Shown: piece after piece, positions 8,099 through 18,062 of the stretch
Position numbering within the stretch: position 1 is the first letter of the stretch
Layout: every line of letters starts with the position of its first letter
Source of the DNA: Leptothermofonsia sichuanensis E412
GTDB taxonomy: Bacteria > Cyanobacteriota > Cyanobacteriia > Leptolyngbyales > Leptolyngbyaceae
Direction of reading: 5' to 3'
Length of the DNA stretch: 64,000 nt
Assembly: GCF_019891175.1 (NCBI RefSeq)
Contig: NZ_CP072600.1
Location: 4,216,001 to 4,280,000, forward strand
Program-made: the position numbers and the translations under genes
The notes under the pieces: generated by a model
The model's input: only the letters and a program-made list of their open reading frames with translations
Databases searched by the model: none
Told to the model about the DNA's origin: nothing

Positions 8099-8533
8099 TT
8101 ACCTCGGTTGCTGAATACACAGTTCACACAAACCAAAAAACTCTAGCGTGTGGTAGTAAATTTTGAATGGCACCGAGTGTTGCAAGGGTATTTCTAAGTC
8201 GTGCACAGGACAATAATCCAAGGGGAACGATCGCCCACATTGCAAGCACGTTAAATAATGCTGATCTTGCTCCACCGAACTGTAGAGTGATTCTCCATTA
8301 ACACTCACCCGACTCTGGATCAATCCGCGGCGCTTTAGGGTTTCCAGTGCCCGGTATACGGTTGCTAAACCAATCCCCTGTTGCTGCCGCAGAACACTAT
8401 ACAATGCCTGAGCCGAAACAGGTTGGGGTTGCTGGCTCAGCACATCCAACACGGTTTGTTGGTGTCGTGTCAGGCGAGCCGAATAGGTCATGGAATGCAT
8501 ACAGTTTTTTGGGGGAAAAGACTCATTTTTCAC
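8099..8533 (-). CDS. zur: Zur/FurB zinc uptake regulator
   Basis: 144 residues of the Fur family. The winged-helix part has LTRHQQTVLDVLSQQ and GIGLATVYRALETLKRRGLIQ, followed by SGESLY-type sequence (NGESLYSSVEQDQHYLTCLQCG) and a second Cys pair, FGLCELC, near the C-terminus. The two CxxC pairs are the structural zinc site. The stretch YCPVHDLE and KIYYHTLEFFGLC match the cyanobacterial Zur (FurB) subgroup rather than FurA or PerR. The start at 8533 gives a 14-residue N-terminal tail; MHSM or MTYS a few codons later are alternatives. The gene faces hemB across Zur box 2 and may be autoregulated. Confidence 0.85.
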   Translation of the reverse strand: MKNESFPPKNCMHSMTYSARLTRHQQTVLDVLSQQPQPVSAQALYSVLRQQQGIGLATVYRALETLKRRGLIQSRVSVNGESLYSSVEQDQHYLTCLQCGRSFPLDYCPVHDLEIPLQHSVPFKIYYHTLEFFGLCELCIQQPR

Positions 8534-8557
8534 GACGAGTGCTGTAGAATGAGAGAA

Positions 8558-9652
<1,095 letters not shown>

Positions 9653-9853
9653 TGAGTAATCAATGCCCAGATCCTGCTTGCCTCCAAAGCTAAGTAGAGA
9701 GTTGTGAACCGCAACCGATTCCTCAGGATTTTTCCATGAGATTCTCTATTTTCATAGAAACTTCATACAATCCGTGCATTTAGTTGACTAAATTCTCAAT
9801 AGAGAGGAACACTGTTTGGCGATCGACATACAGTAATTTGAGGGCTTTTACCA

Positions 9854-10579
9854 ATGTTTAAATGTTCAATTTCGCTGACAGTTTCAACACTTGGTTTGGT
9901 TTTGCATGGTGCATTGGCAATCCCGGCGCAAGCAGTGACTTTTCAACTGGGTTGGACGGGACAAATTGCAGGCTTTCGCATCGATGGTGCGTTTGGCTAT
10001 GACGAAACCAGGAATTATACAGATGGCATTGTTAGAACCGGAGATTTAGATTTTTTAACAGTTTCCTTCTTGGCTCCCGATGGTTCTCTCTTAAGAACAT
10101 ATGCTAATAATCATCTTGATCCGGGGGTCAATTTTAATTTTGACACGAGAACACAACAAATTCTCCAATATGGAAACTTCAATGATCCGGATGGCATCAA
10201 TATTGGTGCCCCTAACTACGATCGCGAGAGTGGGAATGATCCCAGTCAGGCAAGGGGGCTGAGTTTTTGGTCGAAGCCCCCGCGTAGTTCAGTTCCGCAC
10301 GTTCACTTTGATGACTGGGCAAATGAGTTTGGTTTTCCAGTTGGGTTTGGTTCTCATGAAGATGTTGCTTTTTTTGAGCGCACGACGGCGCAGTTGCTGG
10401 CCACAGGACGGGTGGGTGAGGCCTATCGAGACTCCCTAGCGCAAGGAGCGACTCTAAACGATTTCGGTCAACCGATGACAGCCGCAATACCTGAACCAAG
10501 CACGATTTTAGGACTGAGTCTTGCCGGGGTAGGAGGGTGGATGGCTCGTAAGCGGCGGCGGATAGCCGTTGACAAATAA
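9854..10579 (+). CDS. PEP-CTERM sorted exported protein
   Basis: 241 residues. An N-terminal signal peptide (about 1-27, ending AIPAQA) and a C-terminal PEP-CTERM sorting tail: AIPEPST, a hydrophobic helix ILGLSLAGVGGW and the basic end ARKRRR. The family is exported and processed by an exosortase. The middle (about 28-210) is a single domain with Gly/Asp/Asn-rich sequence and no recognisable catalytic motif; the pattern LDFLTVSFLAPDGSLLRTY is typical of cyanobacterial PEP-CTERM proteins of unknown function. It stands alone, with a long hairpin downstream. Confidence 0.8.
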   Translation: MFKCSISLTVSTLGLVLHGALAIPAQAVTFQLGWTGQIAGFRIDGAFGYDETRNYTDGIVRTGDLDFLTVSFLAPDGSLLRTYANNHLDPGVNFNFDTRTQQILQYGNFNDPDGINIGAPNYDRESGNDPSQARGLSFWSKPPRSSVPHVHFDDWANEFGFPVGFGSHEDVAFFERTTAQLLATGRVGEAYRDSLAQGATLNDFGQPMTAAIPEPSTILGLSLAGVGGWMARKRRRIAVDK

Positions 10580-10592
10580 CCCATTCAGTATT

Positions 10593-10660
10593 GGTGAAAG
10601 CTGTAAGATGCAGATTAGCAATGAATTCTTCATTAGTCTGCATCTTATAATGCTTTCACC
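10593..10660. terminator. Long imperfect hairpin after the PEP-CTERM gene
   Basis: GGTGAAAGC...GTAAGATGCAGA pairs with TCTGCATCTTAT...GCTTTCACC, giving arms of about 26 bases around a loop near CAATGAATTCTTCATT. It starts 14 bases after the stop codon. There is no clear T run, so it may be a bidirectional barrier, an mRNA end-stabiliser or a mobile repeat rather than a classical terminator. Confidence 0.5.
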
Positions 10661-10716
10661 TTTGGCCACTGGGTCTCAGTATTGTGGCAACCCAGTTAGT
10701 GTTGCAGGCAGCCTGG

Positions 10717-10857
10717 ATGAAGGTAAGTGAAACCTTCCCGGATAATTTCAAAGAGGCAACGCGAAAAGATGCAGGAGCAGAAGGGCTACGGCGTTACACC
10801 CGAGTGAAAGCATTTTTGAGAATCCCACTGAAAATCCGATCAGCCCAGAAGCGTTAG
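10717..10857 (+). other. Short open frame, doubtful
   Basis: 46 residues from an ATG at 10717, basic and without a known family (contains FPDNFKEATRKDAGAEGLRR). The open frame continues upstream without a start, and it abuts the convergent amidase relic, so it may be the tail of a lost gene. Confidence 0.25.
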
Positions 10858-10867
10858 AAGCATACTA

Positions 10868-11536
10868 TCAAAACCGAGGTGCATCCTCTTGTCCAGTCAC
10901 AAAGCCCACTTCCACCAGCACCGCAGGCATCGCGGTACGAACCAGAACATAAAAGCGAGCACGTTTCACACCCGATCGCGCATTCCAGTTCTTGCCAGCA
11001 GTTGTTGTTGAATATGTTCTGCCAGTCGTTGTCCCTCTCTGCTACCCGCAACATGAAAGGTTTCGATCCTATTCACCTCTGGACGGCTCATGCTGATGGC
11101 ATTGGCATGAATGCTGACAAAGAGGGTGGCGCGAGCACGGTTCGCAATATCTAACGCGGTTATAAGCCCAAATCCACATCTGTCTGTCGGGTCAAGATTG
11201 CCTGGATTCCTTGATTCTCTAGCAAACTGGCGACTTGTAAACTGATGTCTAAGACAATGTCTTTTTCGTAAATCTCGCCAATTCCAACTTCACCGGGATC
11301 AGGACCCCCATGCCCTGGATCAATGACCACAATGGGGCGCTGCTGGGGTAGAAGATTGGTTGGATGGGGTGAGAAAACTGGGGCTGTTGGTGCAGGTTCT
11401 ATCCTTTCTGGGACAGAGTTGTTGGGAACGGTCATCGTCTCACCAGCAGGCGATGAGGGGAGGGTTGAGCGGTGACCACAGCAGCTTGCAGCCAGATCAG
11501 TCCAAAACAGCCAACGAATTGCCAATGAAATTTCAC
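10868..11536 (-). pseudogene. Broken N-acetylmuramoyl-L-alanine amidase (Amidase_3)
   Basis: A secreted zinc-dependent wall amidase that has lost its frame in three places. A GTG at 11536 begins a signal peptide (VKFHWQFVGCFGLIWLQAA). A shift leads to the linker and the catalytic start VIDPGHGGPDPGEVG with IYEKDIVLDISLQVASLLE, ending at a premature stop at 11160. A second shift continues with DIANRARATLFVSIHANA, the second zinc His. A third shift near 10963 leads to AMPAVLVEVGFVTG, the catalytic Glu. All family blocks are present in order, so decay is recent. It is divergent from thrS over Zur box 3. Confidence 0.75.
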
Positions 11537-11598
11537 GAATTTGAAGTCCAGAAAGCTGAAGAGCCGAGTTTTTTGCGTTAAGCTGGATGATTATAATA

Positions 11599-11613
11599 TG
11601 AGAATGATTATTA
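11599..11613. promoter_or_regulatory. Zur box 3
   Basis: TGAGAATGATTATTA, differing from box 2 at a single base. It lies 12 bases upstream of the thrS fragment ATG and about 60 bases from the amidase relic start. Confidence 0.7.
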
Positions 11614-11625
11614 TTTTTATCAATT

Positions 11626-11946
11626 ATGGTCAGTTCTGTTCTTCAGTCTTCTTCCAATCAAACCAGCACTGAAAGACTGCTACGGATTCGGCATACCTGC
11701 GCTCATGTGCTGGCAATGGCAGTACAAACGCTGTTTCCAGAGACAAACGTGACGATTGGACCCTGGACAGACACCGGCTTCTACTATGACTTTGACCGTC
11801 TGGAACCCTTCACCCCTGACGACCTCGTTGAGATTGAAGTTGAGATGCGGCGTATCATTAGTGCCAATCTGCCTATTATTCGAGAAGTCGTCGATCGCGA
11901 ACAAATTCGGGCAGAAATTGAGCAGCTCAACGAACCCTACAAGCTA
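11626..11946 (+). pseudogene. thrS: Threonyl-tRNA synthetase paralogue, N-terminal fragment
   Basis: About 107 residues before the IS junction, starting MVSSVLQSSSNQT. The segment LLRIRHTCAHVLAMAVQTLFP, then IGPWTDTGFYYDFD and the EIEQLNEPYKL end, is the beginning of the ThrRS editing domain. The TGS domain is absent, as is common in cyanobacterial second copies. The catalytic and anticodon domains are gone: an IS630-type element starts at 11947 and on its far side lies an unrelated isiA fragment. In Anabaena a second ThrRS is reported in the Zur regulon; this looks like its relic. Confidence 0.8.
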
Positions 11947-11953
11947 TACCTTG

Positions 11954-12436
11954 TCAGGGTATAGTTTTTACTTGTTTAAAGGACTGAAAACGCAAGGTTA
12001 ACAGTGAATCTAACTCAGGTTTATACGTCGTATGACACTGGTTGAGACAAGCAGTAATCGCCTCCTTAAATGCAGAGAAGTCAGCATAATAAATCGAATA
12101 TAAGCATTGCTTCTTGACAAACTTCCACAAGCGCTCAATCAAGTTGAGATTGGGAGAATAGACCGTTAGATACAACAACTCAATGTTCAATGATTGAGCC
12201 AACTCCATCACAACCGCACACTTCTGATACCGAGCGTTATCCAACACAAGCGTAATCGGAATGTCTAATCCCAGAGCTGCCAGTTTGTGCAGTAATTCAC
12301 AGACACTTTGAGCGTTGATATAAGTCTCATTGGTGACGGTGATTAACGCATGAGTCACGGCGTTGAGGGCCCCTAAGACATTGAACCGTTGCCTTCCTGC
12401 CCCCGACTTGATAAACAAGCGTTCAAAGCACCACAA
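11954..12436 (-). CDS. IS630 transposase, catalytic half (second frame)
   Basis: 160 residues from the first start codon in this frame; open sequence extends upstream through KAGQRAVFFVDAAHFV to the end of the first frame. Catalytic landmarks are FFVDAAHFVLGAYLG (first Asp), ITLVLDNARYQKC (second Asp) and LLYLTVYSPNLNLIERLW (Glu), the DDE pattern of IS630. A run of eight A on the coding strand (8 T around 12530-12537) lies at the boundary of the two frames and would allow -1 slippage to make one protein. Confidence 0.82.
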   Translation of the reverse strand: MWCFERLFIKSGAGRQRFNVLGALNAVTHALITVTNETYINAQSVCELLHKLAALGLDIPITLVLDNARYQKCAVVMELAQSLNIELLYLTVYSPNLNLIERLWKFVKKQCLYSIYYADFSAFKEAITACLNQCHTTYKPELDSLLTLRFQSFKQVKTIP

Positions 12437-12525
12437 AAACCCTAAGTAGGCCCCCAGAACAAAATGGGCAGCATCGACAAAGAAGACGGCTCTCTGACCT
12501 GCTTTTGCCTCTTGCAGTCGTGGGT

Positions 12526-12993
12526 CTAGTTTTTTTTGACGAACTCCTCCTGCGCTTCTACATCAGCTTTGGCGGGCAACATCCCCACTCGCCGACAACG
12601 CATCCCCATCGATTTGAGAAACACCCTCACTTGCTCCCGACTACGGACAATACCAGTCAGTTCTTCGATCTTGGCGCAAGCCTGCGCTAGGGTCTTTGGA
12701 GGATTTGCCCGGAAGTATGCTTCCAAAGTCTGTTGATGTTGTTTCAGTTCACTCTGGGGTCGATAAAAGGTCAATTCTTTGAGATTGCCGATCCCCCCAG
12801 TTTCATAATCTCGCAGATAGCTCAACAACGTTGGTTTTGTCACCCGAAGCAACCGGGTAATTTCCTGATGCGAGTATCCTTGACTTTTGAGATACAACGC
12901 TTCCATTTTTTGTTGCACACGCGGATGTGGATGGTGAAAGCGTTCGTAATGTAGTTGCTCAATCTCTTCGGCACTAAAGCTCAGTTGGATCAT
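12526..12993 (-). CDS. IS630 transposase, DNA-binding half (first frame)
   Basis: 155 residues with a helix-turn-helix (QGYSHQEITRLLRVTKPTLLSYLRDY) and a second paired-like region (PPKTLAQACAKIEELTGIVRSREQVRVFLKSMG). It ends at the A-rich slip site, after which the catalytic half continues in another frame. The frame is intact, unlike in copy 2. Confidence 0.82.
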   Translation of the reverse strand: MIQLSFSAEEIEQLHYERFHHPHPRVQQKMEALYLKSQGYSHQEITRLLRVTKPTLLSYLRDYETGGIGNLKELTFYRPQSELKQHQQTLEAYFRANPPKTLAQACAKIEELTGIVRSREQVRVFLKSMGMRCRRVGMLPAKADVEAQEEFVKKN

Positions 12994-13078
12994 TGGGAGG
13001 CACCGTGCTCAACACTCAACGGTCTACCTCATTTCTACTTTATCTAGAGGGTAAAATCTATACCCCGGCAAAGTATAT

Positions 13079-13540
13079 CTGTTGGGTTTCAGGGGCAAGT
13101 TCTGGTTAGCCAGTGTCGATAATCTGGAAGATGTCGTTGGTGGTCATATCTGGATAGGGTTGCTGTGCATTATTGGTGGCATCTGGCACATGCGTACAAC
13201 TCCTTTTAGATGGGCAAAGCGCCTGTTCGTCTGGTCTGGAGAAGCCTATCTATCCTATAGCATTGGTGCGGTGAGTTTGATGGCCTTCATTGCAACTCTA
13301 TTTGTTTCGGTGAACTCATTAGTGTTTCCTACCGAGTTTTATGGACCAACACTTTCATTAGTTTTTGATCGGTTCCCTGTTTTTACCAGTCCGGATGGTG
13401 CCCTAACGGCACGAGTCTGGCTCGCAAATGCTCACTTCTGGCTGGGCTTCTTCTTCCTGCAGGGGCATTTGTTCCACGCGTTACGGGCGGCAGGATATAG
13501 CTTTACGGAAGGGCGGTTGATGACTTCTACTCGTGGGTAG
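13079..13540 (+). pseudogene. isiA: N-terminally truncated IsiA/Pcb-type chlorophyll-binding protein
   Basis: About 152 residues, equal to the second half of a CP43-like antenna protein. It starts in mid-domain at the IS junction and runs through [43 protein letters not shown] and a final helix with [21 protein letters not shown]. The first four membrane helices are missing. IsiA surrounds photosystem I or stores chlorophyll in iron-poor conditions. It lies 11 bases before the intact IsiA-PsaL fusion gene, so it was probably the first gene of that operon. Confidence 0.78.
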
Positions 13541-13551
13541 GTGAGCTAGTG

Positions 13552-15132
13552 ATGACCACAACAACCAATCAAGTTTCAACTCCAGTTTCAACAGACACAG
13601 CAAAGCTAGATTTTCCTGACAGTACCCTTGAAACCCGCTACGTCAAAGATGCTATCAATCCCACATCCTGGTGGGCAGGCAATTTCCGATTTGTTAACCT
13701 ATCTGGAAAGTTGCTGGGTGCCCACATTGCCCATGCTGGATTGATTGTTCTCTGGGCGGGCGCGATGACGCTGTTTGAGTTGTCGCGCTTTGATCCAACG
13801 ATGCCGATGTCCCAGCAGAGTTTAATTTTATTACCTCACCTGGCAGCATTAGGGTTTGGAGTAGGTCAGGGGGGGCAAATTGTAGATACCCAGCCCTACT
13901 TTGCGATCGCAGTGGTTCACCTGATCAGCTCAGCGTTTTTGGGAGCTGGAGGTATCTACCATGCCGTACTGGGACCAGAAACCCTGGATGAGAAAGGTTT
14001 TGGCTATCGGTGGGAAGATAGCAATAAAATGACCACCATTCTGGGCATTCACCTGGTGTTGCTGGGTTTAGGGGCATTGTTGTTCGTAGCCAAAGCTGTT
14101 TTCTGGGGTGGGTTGTACGATCCAGTGGTTGAAACGGTGCGATCGATTGACCACCCGACCTTGAATCCGCTGACTATCTTTGGTTACCTGGTTGGGATTA
14201 CGCCAGAAGGGTGGACGCTGCGAGGAATGGCCGCGGTTAATAATCTGGAAGATGTGGTTGGAGGGCACATCTGGGTTGGCACACTCTGCATTCTGGGTGG
14301 TCTCTGGCATATCGTGACGGCACCCAGGCGGTGGGCAAAAGGTCTGTTTCTCTGGTCAGGGGAAGCGTATTTGTCCTACAGTCAGGGAGCGCTGGCATAC
14401 ATGGGGTTTCTGGCAGCCTATTTCGTCAGCGTTAATGACACGGTTTATCCGAGTGTGTTTTATGGGCCGGTAGGAGTGCGAGCAGTGGATAGTATTATCA
14501 CATCCCGTACCTGGCTGGCCTGGTTTCACATTCTATTTGCCAGTTTACTGTTGCTGGGGCACTGGTGGCATGCCGGGCGATCTCGCATGATTGCAGCCGG
14601 GTTCAATTTCAGCACCATGAAGTTCAATCCGAATGCACTCTTTGGCGATACTCAATTCAATAGCGAGCCTTTGTTTACAGGGATAGTGCAACCGTACAAA
14701 AACGATCCATTTCAGGGCAACCTGGCTACCCCAATCAACAACAGTGATGTTGTACTTAATTGGGTCAAAGCACTCCCCATTTATCGCCAGGGGCTTTCTC
14801 CAATTAGCAGAGGACTGGAAATTGGCATGGCTCATGGTTATTTTCTGCTCGGTCCCTTTCTCAAATTGGGGCCACTGCGGGATACAAGTAATGCCCTGCT
14901 GGCGGGTGCCCTTTCTGCAGGTGGTTTGGTGCTGATTCTCACCGCTTGCCTTTCCATCTATGGAGCTGCTGTATGCCAGGCGAATAAAAAGCCAGTGGGT
15001 GAGCTTCCTGATAACCTGCAAACCTTCCGAGACTGGGGCTTATTTTCCTCCGGGTTTCTGATTGGCGGCTTGGGTGGCATTATTTTTGCCAGCTTCATAC
15101 TGCTGGAAATTCAGCGTTCAGGAATTGGGTAA
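13552..15132 (+). CDS. IsiA/Pcb-type chlorophyll antenna fused to PsaL
   Basis: 526 residues from the ATG at 13552. Residues about 35-350 are a six-helix CP43-like chlorophyll-binding domain ([63 protein letters not shown]), lacking the large lumenal loop of true CP43. Residues about 375-526 are a PsaL-like domain: [19 protein letters not shown], then [23 protein letters not shown], three helices and an end like that of PsaL2 at 31772. Such fusions (CBP type V) are known next to isiA in some cyanobacteria and are thought to bind at the PsaL edge of photosystem I. It is followed by flavodoxin, another iron-starvation gene. Confidence 0.88.
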   Translation: MTTTTNQVSTPVSTDTAKLDFPDSTLETRYVKDAINPTSWWAGNFRFVNLSGKLLGAHIAHAGLIVLWAGAMTLFELSRFDPTMPMSQQSLILLPHLAALGFGVGQGGQIVDTQPYFAIAVVHLISSAFLGAGGIYHAVLGPETLDEKGFGYRWEDSNKMTTILGIHLVLLGLGALLFVAKAVFWGGLYDPVVETVRSIDHPTLNPLTIFGYLVGITPEGWTLRGMAAVNNLEDVVGGHIWVGTLCILGGLWHIVTAPRRWAKGLFLWSGEAYLSYSQGALAYMGFLAAYFVSVNDTVYPSVFYGPVGVRAVDSIITSRTWLAWFHILFASLLLLGHWWHAGRSRMIAAGFNFSTMKFNPNALFGDTQFNSEPLFTGIVQPYKNDPFQGNLATPINNSDVVLNWVKALPIYRQGLSPISRGLEIGMAHGYFLLGPFLKLGPLRDTSNALLAGALSAGGLVLILTACLSIYGAAVCQANKKPVGELPDNLQTFRDWGLFSSGFLIGGLGGIIFASFILLEIQRSGIG

Positions 15133-15255
15133 TGGGTAGTGGGGGTGAAGAAATGATGAGGAATGCCAACTTTATAACTCCTTCGCCCCCTCACTCTCTT
15201 ACACCCCTGGGATTATGGATTTAATAACTTCGGTAATTGGATGCTCTTCCAGTCC

Positions 15256-15325
15256 CTCACCCCCAACCCCCCGACCCCGACCCCTCTCCCAAACTTGGGA
15301 GAAGGGGGCAGGGGGGTGAGGGCAG
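15256..15325. repeat. C-rich/G-rich hairpin repeat
   Basis: CCCCGACCCCTCTCCCAAAC pairs with the mirror stretch TTGGGAGAAGGGGGCAGGGG, an intergenic repeat type seen in many filamentous cyanobacteria. It lies between the IsiA-PsaL gene and flavodoxin. Confidence 0.6.
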
Positions 15326-15410
15326 CACAGATCTTGCAGGTTATTTAATTCTTGTTCCTAAGGCTCTCGCGTTTCTTGAATCTCAAAGGATGAATCTCAA
15401 AGGAGTAAGT

Positions 15411-15926
15411 ATGGCAAAAATCGGTTTATTTTTTGGCACTCAAACTGGAACAACCCAGGACATCGCAGAGTGCATTCAAAAAGAATTGGGTGGTGATGAT
15501 GTGGTTGATCTTTATGATATTTCAGGTGCAGATGCCAGTGATTTTGAAAAATATGACTGCATTATTATTGGCTGCCCCACCTGGGATATTGGTGAATTGC
15601 AGAGTGATTGGGAAGATTTCTATGAAAAGAACCTTGGCAAGATTAACTTCAATGGGAAAAAGGTTGCCTATTTTGGAGCAGGTGATCAGTATGGCTATGC
15701 TGATAATTTTCAAGATGCGATCGGTATTCTAGAGGAAAAAATTGCTTCACTGGGTGGTGAAACAGTGGGTTACTGGCCAACTGATGGCTATGAATTTAAC
15801 GAATCGAAAGCGTTGAAGAATGGCAAGTTTGTAGGATTAGCCATTGATGAAACAAACCAGTCTGAATTAACAGATGAACGTATTAAGACCTGGTCTGCTC
15901 AACTAAAGCGGGAGTTCAATATATAG
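15411..15926 (+). CDS. isiB: Flavodoxin
   Basis: 171 residues. The FMN phosphate loop is FGTQTGTTQDIA at 8-19, the second loop CPTWDIGELQSDWEDF at about 54-69, and the third GAGDQYGYADNFQDA at about 88-102, with the long-chain insertion. Flavodoxin replaces ferredoxin as the photosystem I electron acceptor when iron is scarce. I chose the ATG at 15411 because AAAGGAG lies 7 bases before it; an in-frame upstream extension runs back into repeat sequence and is not likely translated. Together with the isiA genes it forms an isi cluster. Confidence 0.93.
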   Translation: MAKIGLFFGTQTGTTQDIAECIQKELGGDDVVDLYDISGADASDFEKYDCIIIGCPTWDIGELQSDWEDFYEKNLGKINFNGKKVAYFGAGDQYGYADNFQDAIGILEEKIASLGGETVGYWPTDGYEFNESKALKNGKFVGLAIDETNQSELTDERIKTWSAQLKREFNI

Positions 15927-16046
15927 GTTCACCTTTACGTAGCACCCAATTTACTGTCAGTCTTCAGGTTATATTCAGCAAGGTCTTATCTATCATTCGA
16001 TCAGCTTACTCATGGATTGGCAACTGGTGGATGTAGCGTTTGTGCC

Positions 16047-16304
16047 ATGCTTCTGACTGTTTTTTTCTGCTGGAGCCTCTGGAATACCTTACAAAAAGGG
16101 ATACACTACCTCAAACGATTACATCAGATACCCTGCCATCGTTGCCAGTATTTCACAGGTGAGCATTTGCTGAAATGCACTGTGCATCCCTGTAAAGCCT
16201 TTTCAGAATCTGCAATTGACTGTCTGGACTTTGTACCGATAGGACGGACGCTGACACCTTTACCAACGTGCAATCGGTATAAACCCTCCTGCTTGAGGCA
16301 GTAG
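16047..16304 (+). CDS. Small Cys-rich single-TM protein (paralogue of the gene at 56979)
   Basis: 85 residues from ATG 16047 (TTG at 16017 is possible). One N-terminal membrane helix, then a conserved block: HQIPCHRCQYFTGEHLLKC, TVHPCKAFSESAIDCLDF. The spacing C-x2-C-x9-C-x4-C-x10-C suggests metal or disulfide binding. The protein at 56979-57338 between far-red psbC and psbB has nearly the same block, so the family is linked twice to chlorophyll-antenna operons. Function unknown. It follows flavodoxin by about 120 bases on the same strand. Confidence 0.7.
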   Translation: MLLTVFFCWSLWNTLQKGIHYLKRLHQIPCHRCQYFTGEHLLKCTVHPCKAFSESAIDCLDFVPIGRTLTPLPTCNRYKPSCLRQ

Positions 16305-16480
16305 GTCTACTTTTGACAATCTCTTGGCAGGATGAAGCCTGTAATGCGACATTAAGGAAAGCAAACCTGTAAAAATATCTGTGATCGCCCCTTCATGATT
16401 ACTTGTCTCTCCTTGCAGGGGCGATCGGTAGACCTGATTGAACATCTAGGTGAAGCCTGCTCCTTTGTATTGCCGAAATC

Positions 16481-17047
16481 ATGAAGCACTTTACTGTTCG
16501 CATGGTTCAAAATGAACAAGAGTTGATGGCATTGCTATATCAACGATGGCTCGTCCTCCGAAAGCCATTGGGCATGCCCCAGGATACAGAAACTGACCGC
16601 TACGAGGAGCAATCGGTTCACCTTATTGCGGTCATCCCAGAAGGTGTCAAGAGTTCACCCGCTCAAGGTGTAGAAAAGATCATCGGTTCTGCCCGTCTAC
16701 GCGAACTTTCGCCTGGCATTGGTGGCATTTCCTATATTGCAGTTTTACCCGAATTTCAAAATCAAGGGGTTGGCTCTGCTTTAATTCAATCCTTGATTGC
16801 GCTTGCAAAAAAACAGCAATTTCACCAACTCAAACTTCGATCGCGCCTCTCTGCGGCTGGCTTTTACGAGCACTTCGGTTTCATCAGCCAGGGAGCACCC
16901 ATCGACTATTTAGGAATTCCTCATATCTTAATGTCCCTAACACACCAACTTCAGGGCTATCAGTGCGTTACAGCTTCACCTAACACACCCTACGAAATCA
17001 TAATGAACTTCCGAAATAGGTATGAACAAACGCTGCCGGGTTATTAG
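16481..17047 (+). CDS. GNAT-family N-acetyltransferase
   Basis: 188 residues. Acetyl-CoA binding motif A is ISYIAVLPEFQNQGVGSALIQSLIALAKK (about 87-115), followed by motif B LRSRLSAAGFYEHFGFISQG. The N-terminal RKPLGMPQDTETDRYEE is typical of the ElaA/YjdJ-like group. The substrate cannot be told from sequence. The gene is single and convergent with the sucrase-ferredoxin gene. Confidence 0.82.
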   Translation: MKHFTVRMVQNEQELMALLYQRWLVLRKPLGMPQDTETDRYEEQSVHLIAVIPEGVKSSPAQGVEKIIGSARLRELSPGIGGISYIAVLPEFQNQGVGSALIQSLIALAKKQQFHQLKLRSRLSAAGFYEHFGFISQGAPIDYLGIPHILMSLTHQLQGYQCVTASPNTPYEIIMNFRNRYEQTLPGY

Positions 17048-17083
17048 GAGTGCTATATAAATTGGTCATATGAAATGCACAGA

Positions 17084-18061
17084 TTATGCACTTAAACCGA
17101 CTGACCAGACTGAATGCAGAGAGAGCTGATCTACCCTGTACTTAATAAATTTAGACTCTTTGATTGCGTTACAGGATCCTTTTAGACAAAGGGTTTTGCA
17201 TAAATCCTGAGTCAACTCAGCTCGATAACGGTAGATAGAATTATCAAGCGTTTTGAATGCCAATTCCACATGCAGCCAATCTTGATTTTCACTCTGATCT
17301 ATGATCGTGTGCTTGATCTTGTAGTTAAACCACTCCCATCCACACTTGAACATCAATTCTCGTTCTAAAACCTGTAGGAATGTTGGTAAAATCCCCCAAC
17401 CTCGATAAACGGATTGCAGATTTAAGATGCTTCCCGTACGAGTCAAAATGGCTTTCAGCATTGCCTCATCCAGTGCGCCATAGTAACGACCATCGGGCAA
17501 GGTAATTGCCGTTGGTGCAAAGCGATGCCCACCAAAGTGACTTGCCTTCCAAATGCGAATTGAATCCAGCTTTAGTTGGGAGACAGTGGAAACAGCCTGT
17601 CGATAGAAGGGTAACCCATACTTGGCACAGCACTGATCATGTATTCCATGGGTACAAATGAGAATATCTTGAACCTTGTTCGTCAGATCTACAGTTTTGG
17701 GGCGCTCTCCTGCCAGGTAAGCTCTCACAATCTCAGCCACCTGTTCGATATGATCGACATCCCATTCAAATTTTTGATAACCACCTACAAAAGCTTCATT
17801 CTCTTGTTGATAAATCAAAAGCTTGGTTTGAGAGGGCTGCCGCTGTTGAGGCGCAACCAGTAGAAACCGAATCGATAATTTTGCCTGCCAAACTTCTTGC
17901 ACCAGATCTCGCAAGTTTTGGGGGATAGCCAGGGAATCAAAGGCTTCAAAAGCCCAGGGCATGGGACATTCTACTAAAACATAAGTCACGTAAGGTGTAC
18001 CACTGCCGATCATGTCTTCATTAGCTTGACGAGAAGCGTCTGCACAAAAGAATTTAGCCAT
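17084..18061 (-). CDS. Sucrase/ferredoxin-like (Suc_Fer) protein
   Basis: 325 residues from ATG 18061; an upstream in-frame extension overlaps the JmjC gene and is less likely. The family has a thioredoxin-like [2Fe-2S] ferredoxin fold. Visible landmarks are FCADASRQANED at the start, ILICTHGIHDQCCAKYGLPFYR (about 158-179, the iron-sulfur Cys region), ASHFGGHRFAPTAITLPDGRYYG and a C-terminal Cys pair (CKTLCLKGSC). It may pass electrons to a partner oxygenase. It begins one base after the JmjC gene stops, so the two are translated together; a Suc_Fer protein as electron donor for the JmjC oxygenase is an inference. Confidence 0.78.
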   Translation of the reverse strand: MAKFFCADASRQANEDMIGSGTPYVTYVLVECPMPWAFEAFDSLAIPQNLRDLVQEVWQAKLSIRFLLVAPQQRQPSQTKLLIYQQENEAFVGGYQKFEWDVDHIEQVAEIVRAYLAGERPKTVDLTNKVQDILICTHGIHDQCCAKYGLPFYRQAVSTVSQLKLDSIRIWKASHFGGHRFAPTAITLPDGRYYGALDEAMLKAILTRTGSILNLQSVYRGWGILPTFLQVLERELMFKCGWEWFNYKIKHTIIDQSENQDWLHVELAFKTLDNSIYRYRAELTQDLCKTLCLKGSCNAIKESKFIKYRVDQLSLHSVWSVGLSA

Positions 18062-18062
18062 C

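Larger units (their letters stand above)
11947..13075 (-). mobile_element. IS630/Tc1-type insertion sequence, copy 1
   Basis: About 1.13 kb with imperfect terminal inverted repeats: left TACCTTGTCAGGGTATAG, right read in reverse TACTTTGCCGGGGTATAG. TA dinucleotides flank both ends (11945-11946 and 13076-13077), as expected for this family. It carries two transposase frames. The left flank is thrS and the right flank isiA, so a simple insertion cannot explain the junctions; a deletion or recombination took place. A second, more decayed copy is at 19623-20735. Confidence 0.85.

Noticed and set aside
15237-15410. N-terminal extension of flavodoxin
   Set aside because: The upstream frame translates an intergenic C-rich repeat; the ATG at 15411 has a good ribosome binding site and gives the usual flavodoxin start.
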